The notes: generated by a model from the sequence alone, not told the origin. Positions 11,458-25,240 are shown, numbered from the stretch's first letter. The stretch is DNA of 64,000 nt from Tenebrio molitor (GCF_963966145.1 NC_091047.1:33232001-33296000), one strand, 5' to 3'. Numbers and translations: made by a program.

Positions 11458-14400
11458 CCGTCCATTTTGATCGTGATGATATCGTAAATTTTCGCATTTT
11501 TAACTGTTAATCTATCTTTTAAACTCTCAATTTGATATACTAATCTATTTGGCTCGTCTAGTAACCCTTTATACTTATTATTTTCACTTACCTACGTTGT
11601 GTTTATTTTTCGTCGACAGTCACCTTTATAGTGATGATGATGTTTTATCTTAAGGCCTATTAGGCAATACTCAGTAGTCGTAACACAAATTCGGAGACAA
11701 AGTAGTGTCAAAACGCATGGAGGAAGAGATTTAAACACAAGTTTCCCCACAATTATTTTATTACAAAATATTCCGAAGCCTTGTTTACAAAATAGATGAG
11801 TTCTGCGGGTTTGATCAAATTTTGCCCTGTGTTAAAATTATTGTTGAGGTTATGTTTGTAATCAAATTCGTAAGAGACTTTCCTTGTAATTGTGCTCATG
11901 AATTTAAACAAATGATTGAGGCGTCAGTCTTCACCTTTTATCATTTTATGTTATCCAATTTAGATTTGAAAGTTTGATTTTGCTGTAACCCCCATTTTTA
12001 TGCAACCCTATTTACGTAAGGCAAATCTACCCTAACCTTCAGGTAACTTGTTCGAACTTATTTTACCCAAGTAACATTTAATATCGCGTTTACTAAGTTA
12101 GACTTGTACCAGAGTCGGAAGGTAACATGCTCGCGGCATTTGATAAGTGCATCGCATTTAACTATTACGCCCTACTGCCGAAATACCGCTTCCGGTAAAA
12201 GTCCGGTGCTTAAAACACCAATCACAACTTCCGCACAAAACCCGGGTACACAAGTCCTCGCAAATTAATTTGAATGACTGTAGGCGTCATTTCTCTCACA
12301 AATTTTCGTCCACGAGCTTCGACAAAGACTTGTACAGAACTTTGTCGTACGCGACACCAGTTTATTACAGGTAACCGGGATGGTTATTTTGTCTCGTTTG
12401 TCCTCGTGGTAGCCCACACATACATAGTACATGTCGTTGGAGCGGGAATTACGACGCCCATTCTAAGTCCACGGTCGGAAACTACGACCTGACACCGTGT
12501 CTTAGACCTAGTAAAGTTGGAGAAGAGGGTCCCCGGGAACCACGACTCTCCTCATCGTTGATGGCCGACAAACGCGCCTATAATTTCAGGTGCAATTGGT
12601 GCAAAACAATAATTTTGCTTGGTCGCCTAAACACGACGCGGGAGAGAAATAGCCCTACTCTACCCTATATTGAATATGCAACCAATTATTCTATCTCCCT
12701 AAAGTTTATAACTAGAAATTTCGATCTGATTTAAGGGCACCAGTTGAGAAAATTCAGGAACGATTTAGTTATAAATTAGTAATTGACTGTTAAGTTTCAA
12801 AATCCCTGACTGGTGGTTACACTCAAATATGGAGTAAAGAATTTAATATAAAAAATGTAGCGTCAAAGGATCAGATAAGTTAAATTTGTAATTTAAGTAA
12901 TCCGACAATCAAAGTGTTGCGGCCCCTTTCCATCGGAAATAGAATCATTTGTTGCTGGCTACCCCCTAGTTTTAAACATTTACTTCAATTACCTCGAAAC
13001 TTGGAAAAATTATTTTAAATTTGGATTTTGATTATTTCAGATTGTTGAATAAATTGAAATTAAATATTCCATGTTGAATGACTGATAAAATAAGTTCAAC
13101 GAAAAACAAGTAAATTTTGACATAAAGTTAATTAATCAAAATAATATAATATAACCCTTTCTCGGGCTTACCTAGAAAGTTTAACACCCTGGTTGATCGT
13201 CGGCACCGGTTGTTGGAACTGGCACTAACTTATTTATTAGCACTCGGCACTCTAAACGAAGCTAAAGTGATTTAATAAAAATATAGTTTAAACTTGGAAA
13301 ATTTAAACAAAATCGCAAAGGCAGACACACGGATATCGACTAACTCGAAAGGCAGTCAAAAATCGAATCCTCTAAGACAAATGTGCCAAAACTTTAAATA
13401 GGGGACGCTAACTCGCCGACCCCCCTTCCCTTGTTACTCATTTTCCACATGTGTGGAATTATGCAAATTTGACTCTTACGACGCATGGGCATTCGATCAA
13501 ACCTCGTTTAACTCGATTAAAAATATTATTATTTCCTAGTTAGGGTGGTTTTTCGATTCGCAATATCAACATTATTAAACATACAATTTGTTTGTCCATT
13601 GGACAATATAATACAACATAGTAACGATAGCGAATCAACCCCAATTACGCTGAAAGAGAAATTAAACTCCAAAATTGGTTGTTGTTCTGTCTGCAACTAA
13701 TTGTTGAACTGAAGATGGTTAATGAATGTAACAACAAATTTTGTTTGTTTAAATTTACGGAAAGCATATGGAAGAAAGACGTAAGAAAACTGAAAATTTC
13801 GTAGTACTACCCCTTGTTAGATGTCGCCCCCAGTACTACAGCGGTACTATTTTTACATTTTCACGATTTTCTACGCTTTTCTTACAGAAATTTCTACCTA
13901 CTTCCCTTGTAAAACTATGTTAGTAAATGGGCAGTAATCGTACGGTGCAAGATTTGCTTACAATAATTAAATAAGGAAAATTGGTTTGTACATCAGAATT
14001 ACGATTACACCAGCTTAAATTAGGGTTAAATTGGATATCAAAATGTTCAGAAAAACACAGCGCGTCTTTCTAAAATAGTGGGTTTGTAACTTGCCTTTGT
14101 TTAAACAAGAATTTATTAATTTCGCTAAATTTTCCCACAACTGACCACACGTGCAAGTGTAATCCGATATCTTACTTAAAAGTCTCGATCTGTAACGCGT
14201 CTCTCGCCACCTTAACAAAACGGACCACCCTTGGCTGGCGACGCTGTGTTTAAAATCTAAATCGCAGACACCAAAGTCTAGCGGACCAATTCAATTGTGA
14301 ATATTTTAAACGATTTGACCGATTTACAAGGATTTAAACTAATTAACAATTTTTACTATATGGATTCAGCAACCCCGAACAAAGCTTCCTATTTCATGTA

Positions 14401-14933
14401 AACATCTTATGAGAAATTTAAATGAAACATCATTTACGACCAAACTCAGACGAATTGAATTATTAACAACATTGTTAATTCTAGTTAAATTTTGTTTGTG
14501 TCACTCAAAATACGCGGCGACTCCTTTCTAAACGGATGTATTAATTTATTTATCGTTATATCTCTATTTTCATCAATTTTTAAACAACAATTAAATTATT
14601 TATCCTTTCGTATGCAAATGAATGCCTTGCTTGGTCGACTGGTCGAGTGTGGTGAAATACCACATGGCCTTTTGAAAGAAACTAAAGAAGTTAATTTTGC
14701 GATTTGCAACGGTCTTAAATTCCAGGAAACCCTTCGTGGGAACGGCTCTGTTTTTCTCAACATTCTGACATTTACAAAACATGTGTGTATTTAAAAATGG
14801 AAATAAATGGAATGCATGAATTGCACAGAAACAACTTGGAGGTCGTTAAGACAAATTTGAATTTGTTGAATTTAAGGTGAATAATTTCCGCGATGGTAAT
14901 AAAATAAAATGTATCAATACCGCGTTCATCACA
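11458..14933 (+). mobile_element. Long solo-LTR-like element A (5' end lost)
   Basis: Nearly identical to element D (29025-32532) across about 3.5 kb. Alignment starts at CCGTCCATTTTGATCGTGAT, so the first 10 bp seen in D (TGTAGTGAGA) are missing. The right end is ...GTTCATCACA at 14933, followed by GTAC of the satellite. The left satellite flank is at a different phase of the repeat than the right flank, which points to a deletion or recombination at the left junction. It lacks a 24-bp segment present in D near 32227-32250. No substantial ORF is conserved. The shared motif CTACGTTGTG lies at 11592-11601. It is read as an LTR without internal domain because D, its full-length relative, has TG...CA ends and a 4-bp duplication. 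Confidence 0.7.
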
Positions 14934-17900
14934 GTACCTTTGCGTGATATCAATTTTAAGGTTATGCTCTATTGGAAATGATGTTACAGACAATGCTGGC
15001 TTTTCTGAGCCTTTTTAAAAAGACCTAATTATTTTGAAGACAAGTTTGTCATTAAATTATTATCAATAGGAATCCCGCTGCAACCCCATTCGTAAAAATG
15101 TAAAATATGAAACGGAATCGGGAGACCCTTCTAGTATTTGGCGAAATATTTTTATAACCGATTTTACTTGATTGGTGATTAAAAAATACTCAAAATTCCT
15201 TGAAATTATCCCAATCACAAACGAATAAAAAAGCCGGATTCCGAATCATTCTTCAATTCCCGCAAAGGTACTTTTGGGGAATTCGTGTTCCTCAAAAGTA
15301 CCTTTACGTGATATGCGTTTTAGGAGTATCTTCAATTGGAAATGATGTTACAGACAATGCTGGCCTTTCTGAGCCTTTTTAAAAAGACCTAATTATTTTG
15401 AAGACAAAGTTGTCATTAAATTATTATCAATAGGAATCCCGCTGCAACCCCATTCGTAAATATGTAAAATATGAAACGGAATCGGATGACCCCTCTAGTT
15501 TTTGGCGAAATATTTTTATAACCGATTTTACTTGATTGGTGATTAGAAAATACTCAAAATTCCTTGAAATTATCCCAAACACAAATAAATAAAAAAGCCG
15601 GATTCCAAATCATTTTCCAATTCCCGCAAAGGTACTTTTGGGGAATTTGTGTTCCTCAAAAGTACCTTTACGTTATATCAATTTTCTATTTAAAATGATG
15701 TTACAGACAATGCTGGCTTTTCTGAGCCTTTTTAAAAAGACCTAATTATTTTGAAGACAAGTTTGTCATTAAATTATTATCAATAGGAATCCCGCTGCAA
15801 CCCCATTCGTAAAAATGTAAAATATGAAACGGAATCGGGAGACCCTTCTAGTATTTGGCGAAATATTTTTATAACCGATTTTACTTGATTGGTGATTAAA
15901 AAATACTCAAAATTCCTTGAAATTATCCCAATCACAAACGAATAAAAAAGCCGGATTCCGAATCGTTCTTCAATTCCCGCAAAGGTACTTTTGGGGAATT
16001 CGTGTTCCTCAAAAGTACCTTTACGTGATATCAATTTTAAGGTTATGTTCTATTGGAAATGATGTTACAGACAATGCTGGCCTTTCTGAGCGTTTTTAAA
16101 AAGACCTAATTATTTTGAAGACAAAGTTGTCATTAAATTATTATCAATAGGAATCCCGCTGCAACCCCATTCGTAAATATGTAAAATATGAAACGGAATC
16201 GGATGACCCCTCTAGTATTTGGTGAAATATTTTTATAACCGACTTTACTTGATTGGTGATTAAAAAATACTCATAATTCCTTGAAATTATCCCAATCACA
16301 AACGAATAAAAAAGCCGGATTCCGAATCATTCTTCAATTCCCGCAAAGTTACTTTTGGGGAATTCGTGTTCCTCAAAAGTACCTTTACGTGATATGCGTT
16401 TTAGGAGTATCTTCAATTGGAAATGATGTTACAGATTCTCCTGGCCCTTCTGAGCCTTTTTAAAAAGACCTAATTATTTTGAAGACAAAGTTGTCATTAA
16501 ATAATTATCAATAGGAATCCCGCTGCAACCCCATTCGTAAAAATGTAAAATATGAAACGGAATCGGGTGACCCCTCTAGTATTTGGCGAAATATTTTTAT
16601 AACCGATTTTACTTGATTGGTGATTAAAAAATACTCAAAATTCCTTGAAATTATCCCAATCACAAACGAATAAACAAGCCGGATTCCGAATCATTCTTCA
16701 ATTCCCGCAAAGGTACTTTTGGGGAATTCGTGTTCCTCAAAAGTACCTTTACGTGATATCAATTTTAAGGTTATGTTCTATTGGAAATGATGTTACAGAC
16801 AATGCTGGCCTTTCTGAGCCTTTTTAAAAAGACCTAATTATTTTGAAGACAAAGTTGTCATTAAATTATTATCAATAGGAATCCCGCTGCAACCCCATTC
16901 GTAAATATGTAAAATATGAAACGGAATCGGATGACCCCTTTAGTTTTTGGCGAAATATTTTTATAACCGATTTTACTTGATTGGTGATTAGAAAATACTC
17001 AAAATTCCTTGAAATTATCCCAAACACAAATAAATAAAAAAGCCGGATTCCGAATCATTTTCCAATTCCCGCAAAGGTACTTTTGGGGAATTTGTGTTCC
17101 TCAAAAGTACCTTTACGTTATATCAATTTTAAGGTTATGTTCTATTTAAAATGATGTTACAGACAATGCTGGCTTTTCTGAGCCTTTTTAAAAAGACCTA
17201 ATTATTTTGAAGACAAGTTTGTCATTAAATTATTATCAATAGGAATCCCGCTGCAACCCCATTCGTAAAAATGTAAAATATGAAACGGAATCGGGAGACC
17301 CTTCTAGTATTTGGCGAAATATTTTTATAACCGATTTTACTTGATTGGTGATTAAAAAATACTCAAAATTCCTTGAAATTATCCCAATCACAAACGAATA
17401 AAAAAGCCGGATTCCGAATCATTCTTCAATTCCCGCAAAGGTACTTTTGGGGATTTCGTGTTCCTCAAAAGTACCTATACGTTATATCAATTTTAAGGTT
17501 ATGTTCTATTTAAAATGATGTTACAGACAATGTTGGCTTTTCTGAGCCTTTTTAAAAAGACCTAATTATTTTGAAGACAAGTTTGTCATTAAATTATTAT
17601 CAATAGGAATCCCGCTGCAACCCCATTCGTAAAAATGTAAAATATGAAACGGAATCGGGAGACCCTTCTAGTATTTGGCGAAATATTTTTATAACCGATT
17701 TTACTTGATTGGTGATTAAAAAATACTCAAAATTCCTTGAAATTATCCCAATCACAAACGAATAAAAAAGCCGGATTCCGAATCATTCTTCAATTCCCGC
17801 AAAGGTACTTTTGGGGATTTCGTGTTCCTCAAAAGTACCTTTACGTGATATCAATTTTAAGGTTATGTTCTATTGGAATTGATGTTACAGACAATGCTGG

Positions 17901-19975
17901 CTTTTCTGAGCCTTTTTAAAAAGACCTAATTATTTTGAAGACAAGTTTGTCATTAAATTATTATCAATAGGAATCCCGCTGCAACCCCATTCGTAAAAAT
18001 GTAAAATATGAAACGGAATCGGGAGACCCCTCTAGTATTTGGCGAAATATTTTTATAATCGATTTTACTTGATTGGTGATTAAAAAATACTCATAATTCC
18101 TTGAAATTATCCCAATCACAAACGAATAAAAAAGCCGGATTCCGAATCATTCTTCAATTCCCGCAAAGTTACTTTTGGGGAATTCGTGTTCCTCAAAAGT
18201 ACCTTTGCGTGATATCAATTTTAAGGTTATGCTCTATTGGAAATGATGTTACAGACAATGCTGGCTTTTCTGAGCCTTTTTAAAAAGACCTAATTATTTT
18301 GAAGACAAGTTTGTCATTAAATTATTATCAATAGGAATCCCGCTGCAACCCCATTCGTAAAAATGTAAAATATGAAACGGAATCGGGTGACCCCTCTAGT
18401 ATTTGGCGAAATATTTTTATAACCGATTTAACTTGATTGGTTATTAAAAAATACTCAAAACTCCTTGAAATTATCCCAAACACAAACAAATAAAAAAGCC
18501 GGATTCCGATTCATTTTTCAATTTCCGCAAAGGTACTCTTGAGGAATTCGTGTTCCTCAAAAGTTCCTTTACGTGATATGCGTTTTGGGAGTATGTTCAA
18601 TTGGAAATGATGTTACAGATTCTCCTGGCCCTTCTGAGCCTTTTTAAAAAGACCTAATTATTTTGAAGGCCAAGTTGTCATTAAATTATTATCAATGGGA
18701 ATCCCGCTGCAACCCCATTCGTAAAAATGTAAAATATGAAACGGAATCGTGTGACCCCTCTAGTATTTGGCAAAATATTTTTACAACCGATTTTACTTGA
18801 TTGGTGATTAAAAAATACTCAAAATTCCTTGAAATTATCCCAATCACAAACGAATAAACAAGCCGGATTCTGAATCATTCTTCTATTCCCGCAAAGGTGC
18901 TTTTAGGGAATTCGTGTTCCTCAAAAGTACCTTTACGTGATATCAATTTGAAGGTTATGTTCTATTGGAATTGATGTTACAGACAATGCTGGCTTTTCTG
19001 AGCCTTTTTAAAAAGACTTAATTATTTTGAAGACAAGTTTGTCATTAAATTATTATCAACAGGAATCCTGCTGCAACCCCACTCCTAAAAATGTAAAATA
19101 TGAAACGGAATCGGGGACCCCTCTAGTATTTGGCGAAATATTTTTATAACCGATTTTACTTGATTGGTGATTAAAAAATACTCAAAATTCCTTGAAATTA
19201 TCCCAATCACAAACGAATAAAAAAGCCGGATTCCGAATCATTCTTCAATTCCCGCAAAGGTACTTTTGGGGAATTCGTGTTCCTCGAAAGTACCTTTGCG
19301 TGATATCAATTTTAAGGTTATGCTCTATTGGAAATGATGTTACAGACAATGCTGGCTTTTCTGAGCCTTTTTAAAAAGACCTAATTATTTTGAAGACAAG
19401 TTTGTCATTAAATTATTATCAATAGGAATCCCGCTGCAACCCCATTCGTAAAAATGTAAAATATGAAACGGAATCGGGTGACCCCTCTAGTATTTGGCGA
19501 AATATTTTTATAACCGATTTTACTTGATTGGTTATTAAAAAATACTCAAAACTCCTTGAAATTATCCCAAACACAAACAAATAAAAAAGCCGGATTCCGA
19601 TTCATTTTTCAATTTCCGCAAAGGTACTCTTGAGGAATTCGTGTTCCTCAAAAGTACCTTTACGTGATATGCGTTTTGGGAGTATGTTCAATTGGAAATG
19701 ATGTTACAGATTCTCCTGGCCCTTCTGAGCCTTTTTAAAAAGACCTAATTATTTTGAAGACCAAGTTGTCATTAAATTATTATCAATGGGAATCCCGCTG
19801 CAACCCCATTCGTAAAAATGTAAAATATGAAACGGAATCGTGTGACCCCTCTAGTATTTGGCAAAATATTTGTACAACCGATTTTACTTGATTGGTGATT
19901 AAAAAATACTCAAAATTCCTTGAAATTATCGCAATCACAAACGGATAAACCATTCTTCAGTTCTCGCAAAGGTAC
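14934..19975. repeat. 364-bp satellite array 2 (about 13.8 units)
   Basis: Landmarks (GGTACTTTTGGGG and variants) at 15267, 15631, 15984, 16348, 16712, 17076, 17440, 17804, 18168, 18532, 18896, 19259, 19623 and 19971. Spacing is 364 bp except 353 (an 11-bp deletion near 15684), 363 and 348. Unit types are mixed: GCGTTTTAGGAGTAT-type at 15267 and 16348, GCGTTTTGGGAGTAT-type at 18532 and 19623, the rest CAATTTTAAGGTTAT-type. The block 18168-18900 is nearly repeated at 19259-19990, an offset of 1091 bp, so a three-unit higher-order repeat has formed at the distal end. The last copy is cut at its GTAC by element B. Confidence 0.95.
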
Positions 19976-21393
19976 TGTTACGTTATTATTTTCTCCTTGA
20001 ATTACTACACCGACAAGGGAAAACTTAAATCTCCCAACTTCCCTGGGGGAAATTTATATAACGCTTTCCGAGACTGATTGGTTCCAGGTCCGACACATAA
20101 ACACACTTACGTCTCGAGAGCGAGGCTGTGGAAGTAGAAATGAAGTTACGCAAACACGGTGTTATACCAGGTGCTGGACAGAAACACAGAAGTAAAAATT
20201 AGAGTGTTTAATATTCCCTTCTTAACCTTACAGGCGACAAGTAACTACTTAATTCCAACTTAGATGCCGTTACGGGCGATACACAGTCGACTATGCAAGG
20301 TGATGCTAGGATACAAACCACGAGATATTCCAAAATAATCAAATCAAAGTTATGGGCCTTGAGACCAAATAAGACTATCCAAAGTTAACAATATAAAGGC
20401 TAAGTTATGCGTGAACTGAGGGTTCTCAAGGTAACACGCTGAAGGCGCTTAAAGCTAGTTTAAATGGACAAACAGTGCCGGTACTACCAGGCTAAATCTC
20501 GAAGTTACAAATGACCAATTAATAAAATTTATAAACCAAACTTCCCTTACACCGGGTCTGGGGCTTGAAATCCAATAAGAGTCCTTGGGTGAGCGAGCCG
20601 GAGGAAGGTCCTCCGAGTCCTTCTTCAGCCGCTGGTCGATCACGCCGTCCGTATCCTCGGACAGTCCTCGGGGTCCTTCCTCCCCGCAACACTCCCTAGG
20701 GGTAGGCGTGAATTAGTCAGGTTTAGCCCCGGTGCAAAAAATATAAAATGATAATGAACTGATAAAAATTAATAAAAAAAAACTTCCGAGGGCCAGCAAG
20801 CGCGTCGTATCTGGCGAGGTCACTCCAGGTCCGACAACGTGAATCAACGTAAAAGAAACGTGCCAAGATGGCGGACAGTAAAAGAAAGACGCTGAAGGAC
20901 CTTGCCAGATATGAGTTGCTCCTGGACTCGGGTTCCTCGGCCAGGGACAGTCCGGTGTGAGGTCCTGCTCTCCGGAGGGGTCCTGGGGGATGACGTCGGT
21001 CCAACAGGGTGGTGAATTTATCCGCTGATGCGTAGGGTCGTTGACCCTCGTGCAGGAAGCCTTTATCCGCCGCGACGTTTCGGTTGGAATTCTTCTAAGG
21101 CGATTTCCTAGCCGAATCGGTCTTCCTCCACGGGTTCGCCAGCACCTGTTGCACTCTAAAACACCCCCTAATTTCCCCCTTTGAACACAACACTCACACA
21201 CGGATCGGTCGTAACCTCTGACCTCAACTAGTCGAGAACCTCCGACATGGCGTCTGCTCCACCTTTATATATTTTCCCCTCCTCTCGCCGAATTGACGCG
21301 GCCGGTACCGGAAGTCGGGGTCCGAGAGCCCGTTCTGGAATGTTCTAGAACGTTCTCGCCTTTACGATTTACCGCGAAATTTAAATCGTAACA
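19976..21393 (-). mobile_element. Long solo-LTR-like element B
   Basis: Starts TGTTACGTTA at 19976 and ends TCGTAACA at 21393. The target duplication is GTAC (19972-19975 and 21394-21397) inside the satellite palindrome. The 1418-bp body is notably richer in G+C than its surroundings at 20560-21340. On the minus strand a TATATAAAGG box at about 21264-21273 lies below the 21393 end, consistent with an LTR promoter reading leftward; that is why minus is given. Reverse-strand frames of up to 162 residues are proline-rich without recognised domains and I do not call them genes. It is unrelated in sequence to A/D, C or F. Confidence 0.7.
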
Positions 21394-21397
21394 GTAC

Positions 21398-21615
21398 TTT
21401 TGGGAAATTCGTGTTCTTCGAATGTACTTTTACGTGATATCAAATTTGAGGTTATGTTGTATTGGAAATGATGTTACAGAGTATGTTGCCCTTTCTAACC
21501 CTTTTTATAAAGACCTAATTATCTTGAGGACATAGTTGACAATAAATTATTATCAGCATGAATCCCGCTGCAGCCCCATTCTTAAAAATGAATGAACGAA
21601 TGGGAATCTGATTGG
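21398..21615. repeat. Degenerate satellite copy right of element B
   Basis: Continues the satellite after B (TTTTGGGAAATTCGTGTTC ... TGTTACAGAGTATGTTG ... ATCCCGCTGCAGCCCC). It then passes into a non-satellite repeat at about 21600. Confidence 0.8.
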
Positions 21616-22690
21616 AATAGCATAAGCATAACCGTCATAACCAAAAATCTTTTTGATGTCATCTCAAGTTAAAAAATTCGGTCATTGCCAATTACGAGAC
21701 AAAAAACCACCAGTGCTTTTCAATTGTTTTATTGCCAACAGACTCTGTCATTGTTCATCACGTGAAAATAGAAATTGATGTGTCTGAAGATTTTTTTCAC
21801 AAATTGTTTGTTTACAATTTATGGAATTTAATCCACGGTTAATGGGTGCAGTTTACGTCCAAAGGAGTCCAGGGGTTCTTTTTTCTCAACAGTACCAGTC
21901 TGAATGTGCATTTCAACACCTTACTGTACATTATAACGGGTGACTATTAAAATTTTCACTTGGAGTTGGCTTTGAACGAGTTTTTATTTTTTCTGTTACT
22001 TTAGACACACGCAAGTACGAACGACAAATGTCAGTCAGGTCAGGTGAAACATAACCAAATTAAGAGAAAAACATTTATTGAAATGTCAAACTTGTCAGTG
22101 TCTAAGGTACAACGGAAAACAAAGAATGATCCATAGCCAACCCTAAGTGAAAATTTTAATAGTCACCCGTTATAAAATAACACACCGATACGTTTTAATT
22201 ATTATTATTTAAATAAAACAAAATGCATATTTTATTTTCAGTAAACAATCAACTGCTTGTTAGAAATACTGCTCAAAACCTAAAAAATTAACATTTATTT
22301 CATCAAAGTACAAGATCGTTCCTAAAAATCTTACCCGACTTACTCCTCCTTACAACACCTAATTAGGCCCCACATTTTAAACAAAGGATACATTACATTT
22401 CGATTCTAAATCTATAAATAGTTCATTCTCTGGAAATCAGGATCAAGCACCGATCAGGTGTTCAACATCGCCGTCCTTGCAATGGCTTGCAATAAAAAAT
22501 ATTATGGTTATTTACAAATTACTACAGCTAAAATATACAGCGTGTTTGTTAAATATTCCGCCACATTATGTTAATGCAAAATACAATCAATTTTCCCTCA
22601 ATCATTTTTGCCTTAAACCTGAATTTCATTCTCTATTAAAAAAATGTTTGCAAACAACTGATTTTTTTTGCTTATGACTCACATTCAGCC
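21600..22690. repeat. Dispersed repeat R, copy 1
   Basis: Parallels 27275-28585: both contain GGAATCTGATTGGAATAGCA, CCAATTACGAGACAAAAAAC, GTTCATCACGTGAAAATA and CAACTGCTTGTTAGAAATAC (or a close variant), and both follow a satellite fragment. A decayed third relative lies near 25330-25560. Copy 1 carries a MITE (21936-22170) absent from copy 2. Non-coding. Confidence 0.75.
21936..22170. mobile_element. TA-flanked MITE, 235 bp
   Basis: Inverted ends ACGGGTGACTATTAAAATTT and AAATTTTAATAGTCACCCGT, flanked by TA at 21934-21935 and 22171-22172. Repeat R copy 2 shows the empty site (CATTATATAAAATAACACACC near 28290), which confirms insertion and a TA duplication. No ORF. Confidence 0.9.
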
Positions 22691-22724
22691 GGAAGCCAAG
22701 TATCAGTTTTACAATTCTTGAGGT

Positions 22725-23041
22725 AATATAGGTATGTTCTACTGGAAATGATGTTACAGACTAGGCTGGCCTTTCTGAGCCATTTTAAAAAGACCTATTT
22801 TTTTTGAAGACAAAGTTGACATTAAATTGTTATCAACAGTAATCCCGCTGCAACCCCATGCTATAAAATGTTAAATGTGAAACGGAATCGGGTGACCCTT
22901 CTAGTATTTGGGGAAATATTTTTTACAACCGATTTTACTTGATTGGCGATTAAAAAATACTCAAAATTCTTTGAAATTATCCCAATCAGAAACAAATAAA
23001 AAGCCGGATTCCGGATCATTCTTCAATTCCCGCAAAGGTAC
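22725..23041. repeat. Degenerate satellite copy left of element C
   Basis: Recognisable satellite blocks (GGAAATGATGTTACAGACTA, ATCCCGCTGCAACCCCATG, GAAACGGAATCGGGTGACCC, GCAAAGGTAC) end exactly at GTAC 23038-23041, where element C is inserted. Confidence 0.85.
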
Positions 23042-24741
23042 TGTGATGAACCAAGTGGGTAATTCAAATTTCCCACCAAACGGCCATCTCATTTTTTTTT
23101 TACCAACATACACAATGAAAAATAAAACCCGCGAATTTCAACAAAAAAATGGCCAAAGCGCGTGATCGTACTTAGTTAATTTCTCTACGTTGTGTTTTTT
23201 TTTTAATACAAATTAAACATTACCAGGTTCGTTCCAACAGGGTTTGTGAACCACACAGAAGAGTGCAAATAAAACAACACAATAATTAAAACCAGCTATT
23301 TATTCAAAATTATGATTTTCGTTGACGCCGGGATTAATGAATAATAAACGTCTCGGGAGAGGGCACCCAAGTCTCCCCAAAGGTGAGAAGACTACTCATT
23401 TAGAACTCTAGGAACATGGTGAGCTCTGGCCATCCTCCTAGACCCCCGAATGAGGCTCCGCTAAAAACCTCTCCTAAAAATACGAACAAGTCCGAAGTGA
23501 CAACGTAGACGGGACAGTTAGTGAAAATTGAGCAAAACTGATTTCATAAACAACACAATTCAAATTCAGAAAAGACAGGAGGGTCATGTACATTACAAAC
23601 AAAACAGTTACTTCGGACCGTTCGAGCGGGAGCGAGCACTAGACGAGAACCTTAGCATGTTTTCTCCTTTTCAAGTTAATTTACAATGTGCGGCAGATAC
23701 GCTATAGAAGGAGCGAGTGGCCTTGGGTGGTCCGGTGGGTTGTGGCACCTATCCTTACGACTTTAACATTTCCCGCCTACCCGTGATTTAGTGCTAAGGG
23801 AAAGGTCCTAACTGCTTTACGTAAGTCAACAAATTGAGGTACTCTAAGTTCATCTGTTGAAGTGAACATTACTTTTCCACAGCAAAAGAAAACACAACGC
23901 GCTTGTCAGGCTACACAGACTCAGGGAAAATAGACCTGATCACATTTCCGGAAGTGTGCCATGGAGTTCGAGTAAAACCCAGCATTCAACAAGTCCTGCC
24001 AAGCGTTAGGTTTTTGGGTCTCCCGTGGGGTGGAAATTTTATGAGGGCCGCGAGGTCGTGTTCAACGTTGGGAGGTTAGAGGAAAAACAAAACCCCACAA
24101 ACAGAGAGAGACCCTCGCGGTAAGGTCTAGAATTTACAGCTACAACAACCTGGAAAAAGCAAACAAAAAAAGAAACGCGACAAATATTTGTTGACAGAGC
24201 TATCTAAGAACACTTTCAATTTGGGATGGAAAGGTGGTAACAACCATTAACACAAAACGTGATCCGTGCAATTTTATAAAATTTACAAACCTAGAACCAG
24301 GCGGCCTTACTCTCCTTCACAAGCTTACAAATGTTAAAAGCGTGATACATGGGGATGGTCGAGATAATTGCGGATTTTATACAATATGGTGGGAACATCA
24401 ACAACCCACGTGCGACCATCATGATAATTAAAATACATTTCGCGCGAAACAGACATAATTTTAGTACCGCAAACATACCTAGTTCAAAACAGAAGCTGGA
24501 CAACAACATTTAGCACAGTTCAATAAAAACAACTAAAATCGCACAATTAGCACACAGAAAAAATACACGGTACTTCTGTACTACTCTGCGGTCAAGAAAA
24601 AGTGCCCTCCAAAAAAAAACATGGCCGTTCCTCCCCTGTCGACTTTCACCCACGCCCCCAAGCGGTCGCCGACGGTACCGAACGCCGGTAATCTATAGCT
24701 TTCATTGGCGTTTAGTTTTGAATTCAAAAGCGGTTATCTCA
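23042..24741 (+). mobile_element. Long solo-LTR-like element C
   Basis: Starts TGTGATGAACCAAGTGGG at 23042 and ends GCGGTTATCTCA at 24741; GTAC duplicates at 23038-23041 and 24742-24745 in the satellite palindrome. An inverted relative, C', lies at 40015-42101 and is about 390 bp longer. Near the 5' end lie CTACGTTGTG (23185-23194, 143 bp from the end) and an AAATAAAAC signal near 23267. No reverse transcriptase, integrase or transposase is encoded. TG...CA ends plus a 4-bp duplication suit a solo LTR of a Ty3/gypsy-type element with unusually long LTRs; a non-autonomous DNA element is the alternative. Confidence 0.75.
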
Positions 24742-25240
24742 GTACTTTTGGGGAATTCGTGTTCTTCAAAAGTACCTTTACGTGATATCACTTTTAAGGT
24801 TATGTTCTATTGGAAATGATGTTACAGAGAATGCTGGCATTTCTGAGCTTTCTAAAAAAAGCCTAAAATATTGTAATTAGCATGTACAACATCTCTTCGG
24901 TGCAGGCGACGTTTTTTTTTTGTTTTTTTTTCATTGTGTGGATGACAGACAATACTTTTTTTTTCTTTATCCTCGAACGCTACACTTCCGGATTTGCAAT
25001 TTGCAATTTTTCAAGTTCGTACATTGTCAAAGTGAAATCCGTTAATTCGGTAATTAAATACATAGGATGCTGCAGTTCCGGATATTTTAATCATTTTACG
25101 GAAATATTCAATAAAATTCTGGAAGTGCCGCGTTCACGAAGACAAAGTTAACATTTAAATTATTATCAACAGGAATTTCGCTGAAACCCCATTCTTAAAA
25201 TTATTAAATATGAAAGAAAATCGGGTGACCCCTAATTTAA
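24742..25240. repeat. Satellite copy interrupted by about 0.27 kb
   Basis: Satellite sequence runs 24742-24868 and resumes at about 25139 (GAAGACAAAGTTAACATTTAAATT). Between them lies unrelated DNA with T-rich runs (about 24869-25138). No terminal repeats or duplications were clear, so its origin is unknown. Confidence 0.65.

Noticed and set aside
10210..19374. Repeated ORFs of 60 codons, one per satellite unit
   Set aside because: They recur only because the 364-bp unit recurs. The frame crosses the palindrome, and variants gain or lose stops freely, with no sign of coding selection.
9913..19975. CRISPR-like array
   Set aside because: Whole 364-bp units are repeated without unique spacers, and the DNA is plainly eukaryotic.
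20455..21201. Proline-rich minus-strand ORFs up to 162 codons in element B
   Set aside because: They lie in the G+C-rich part of an LTR-like element where stops are rare; no recognisable domain.
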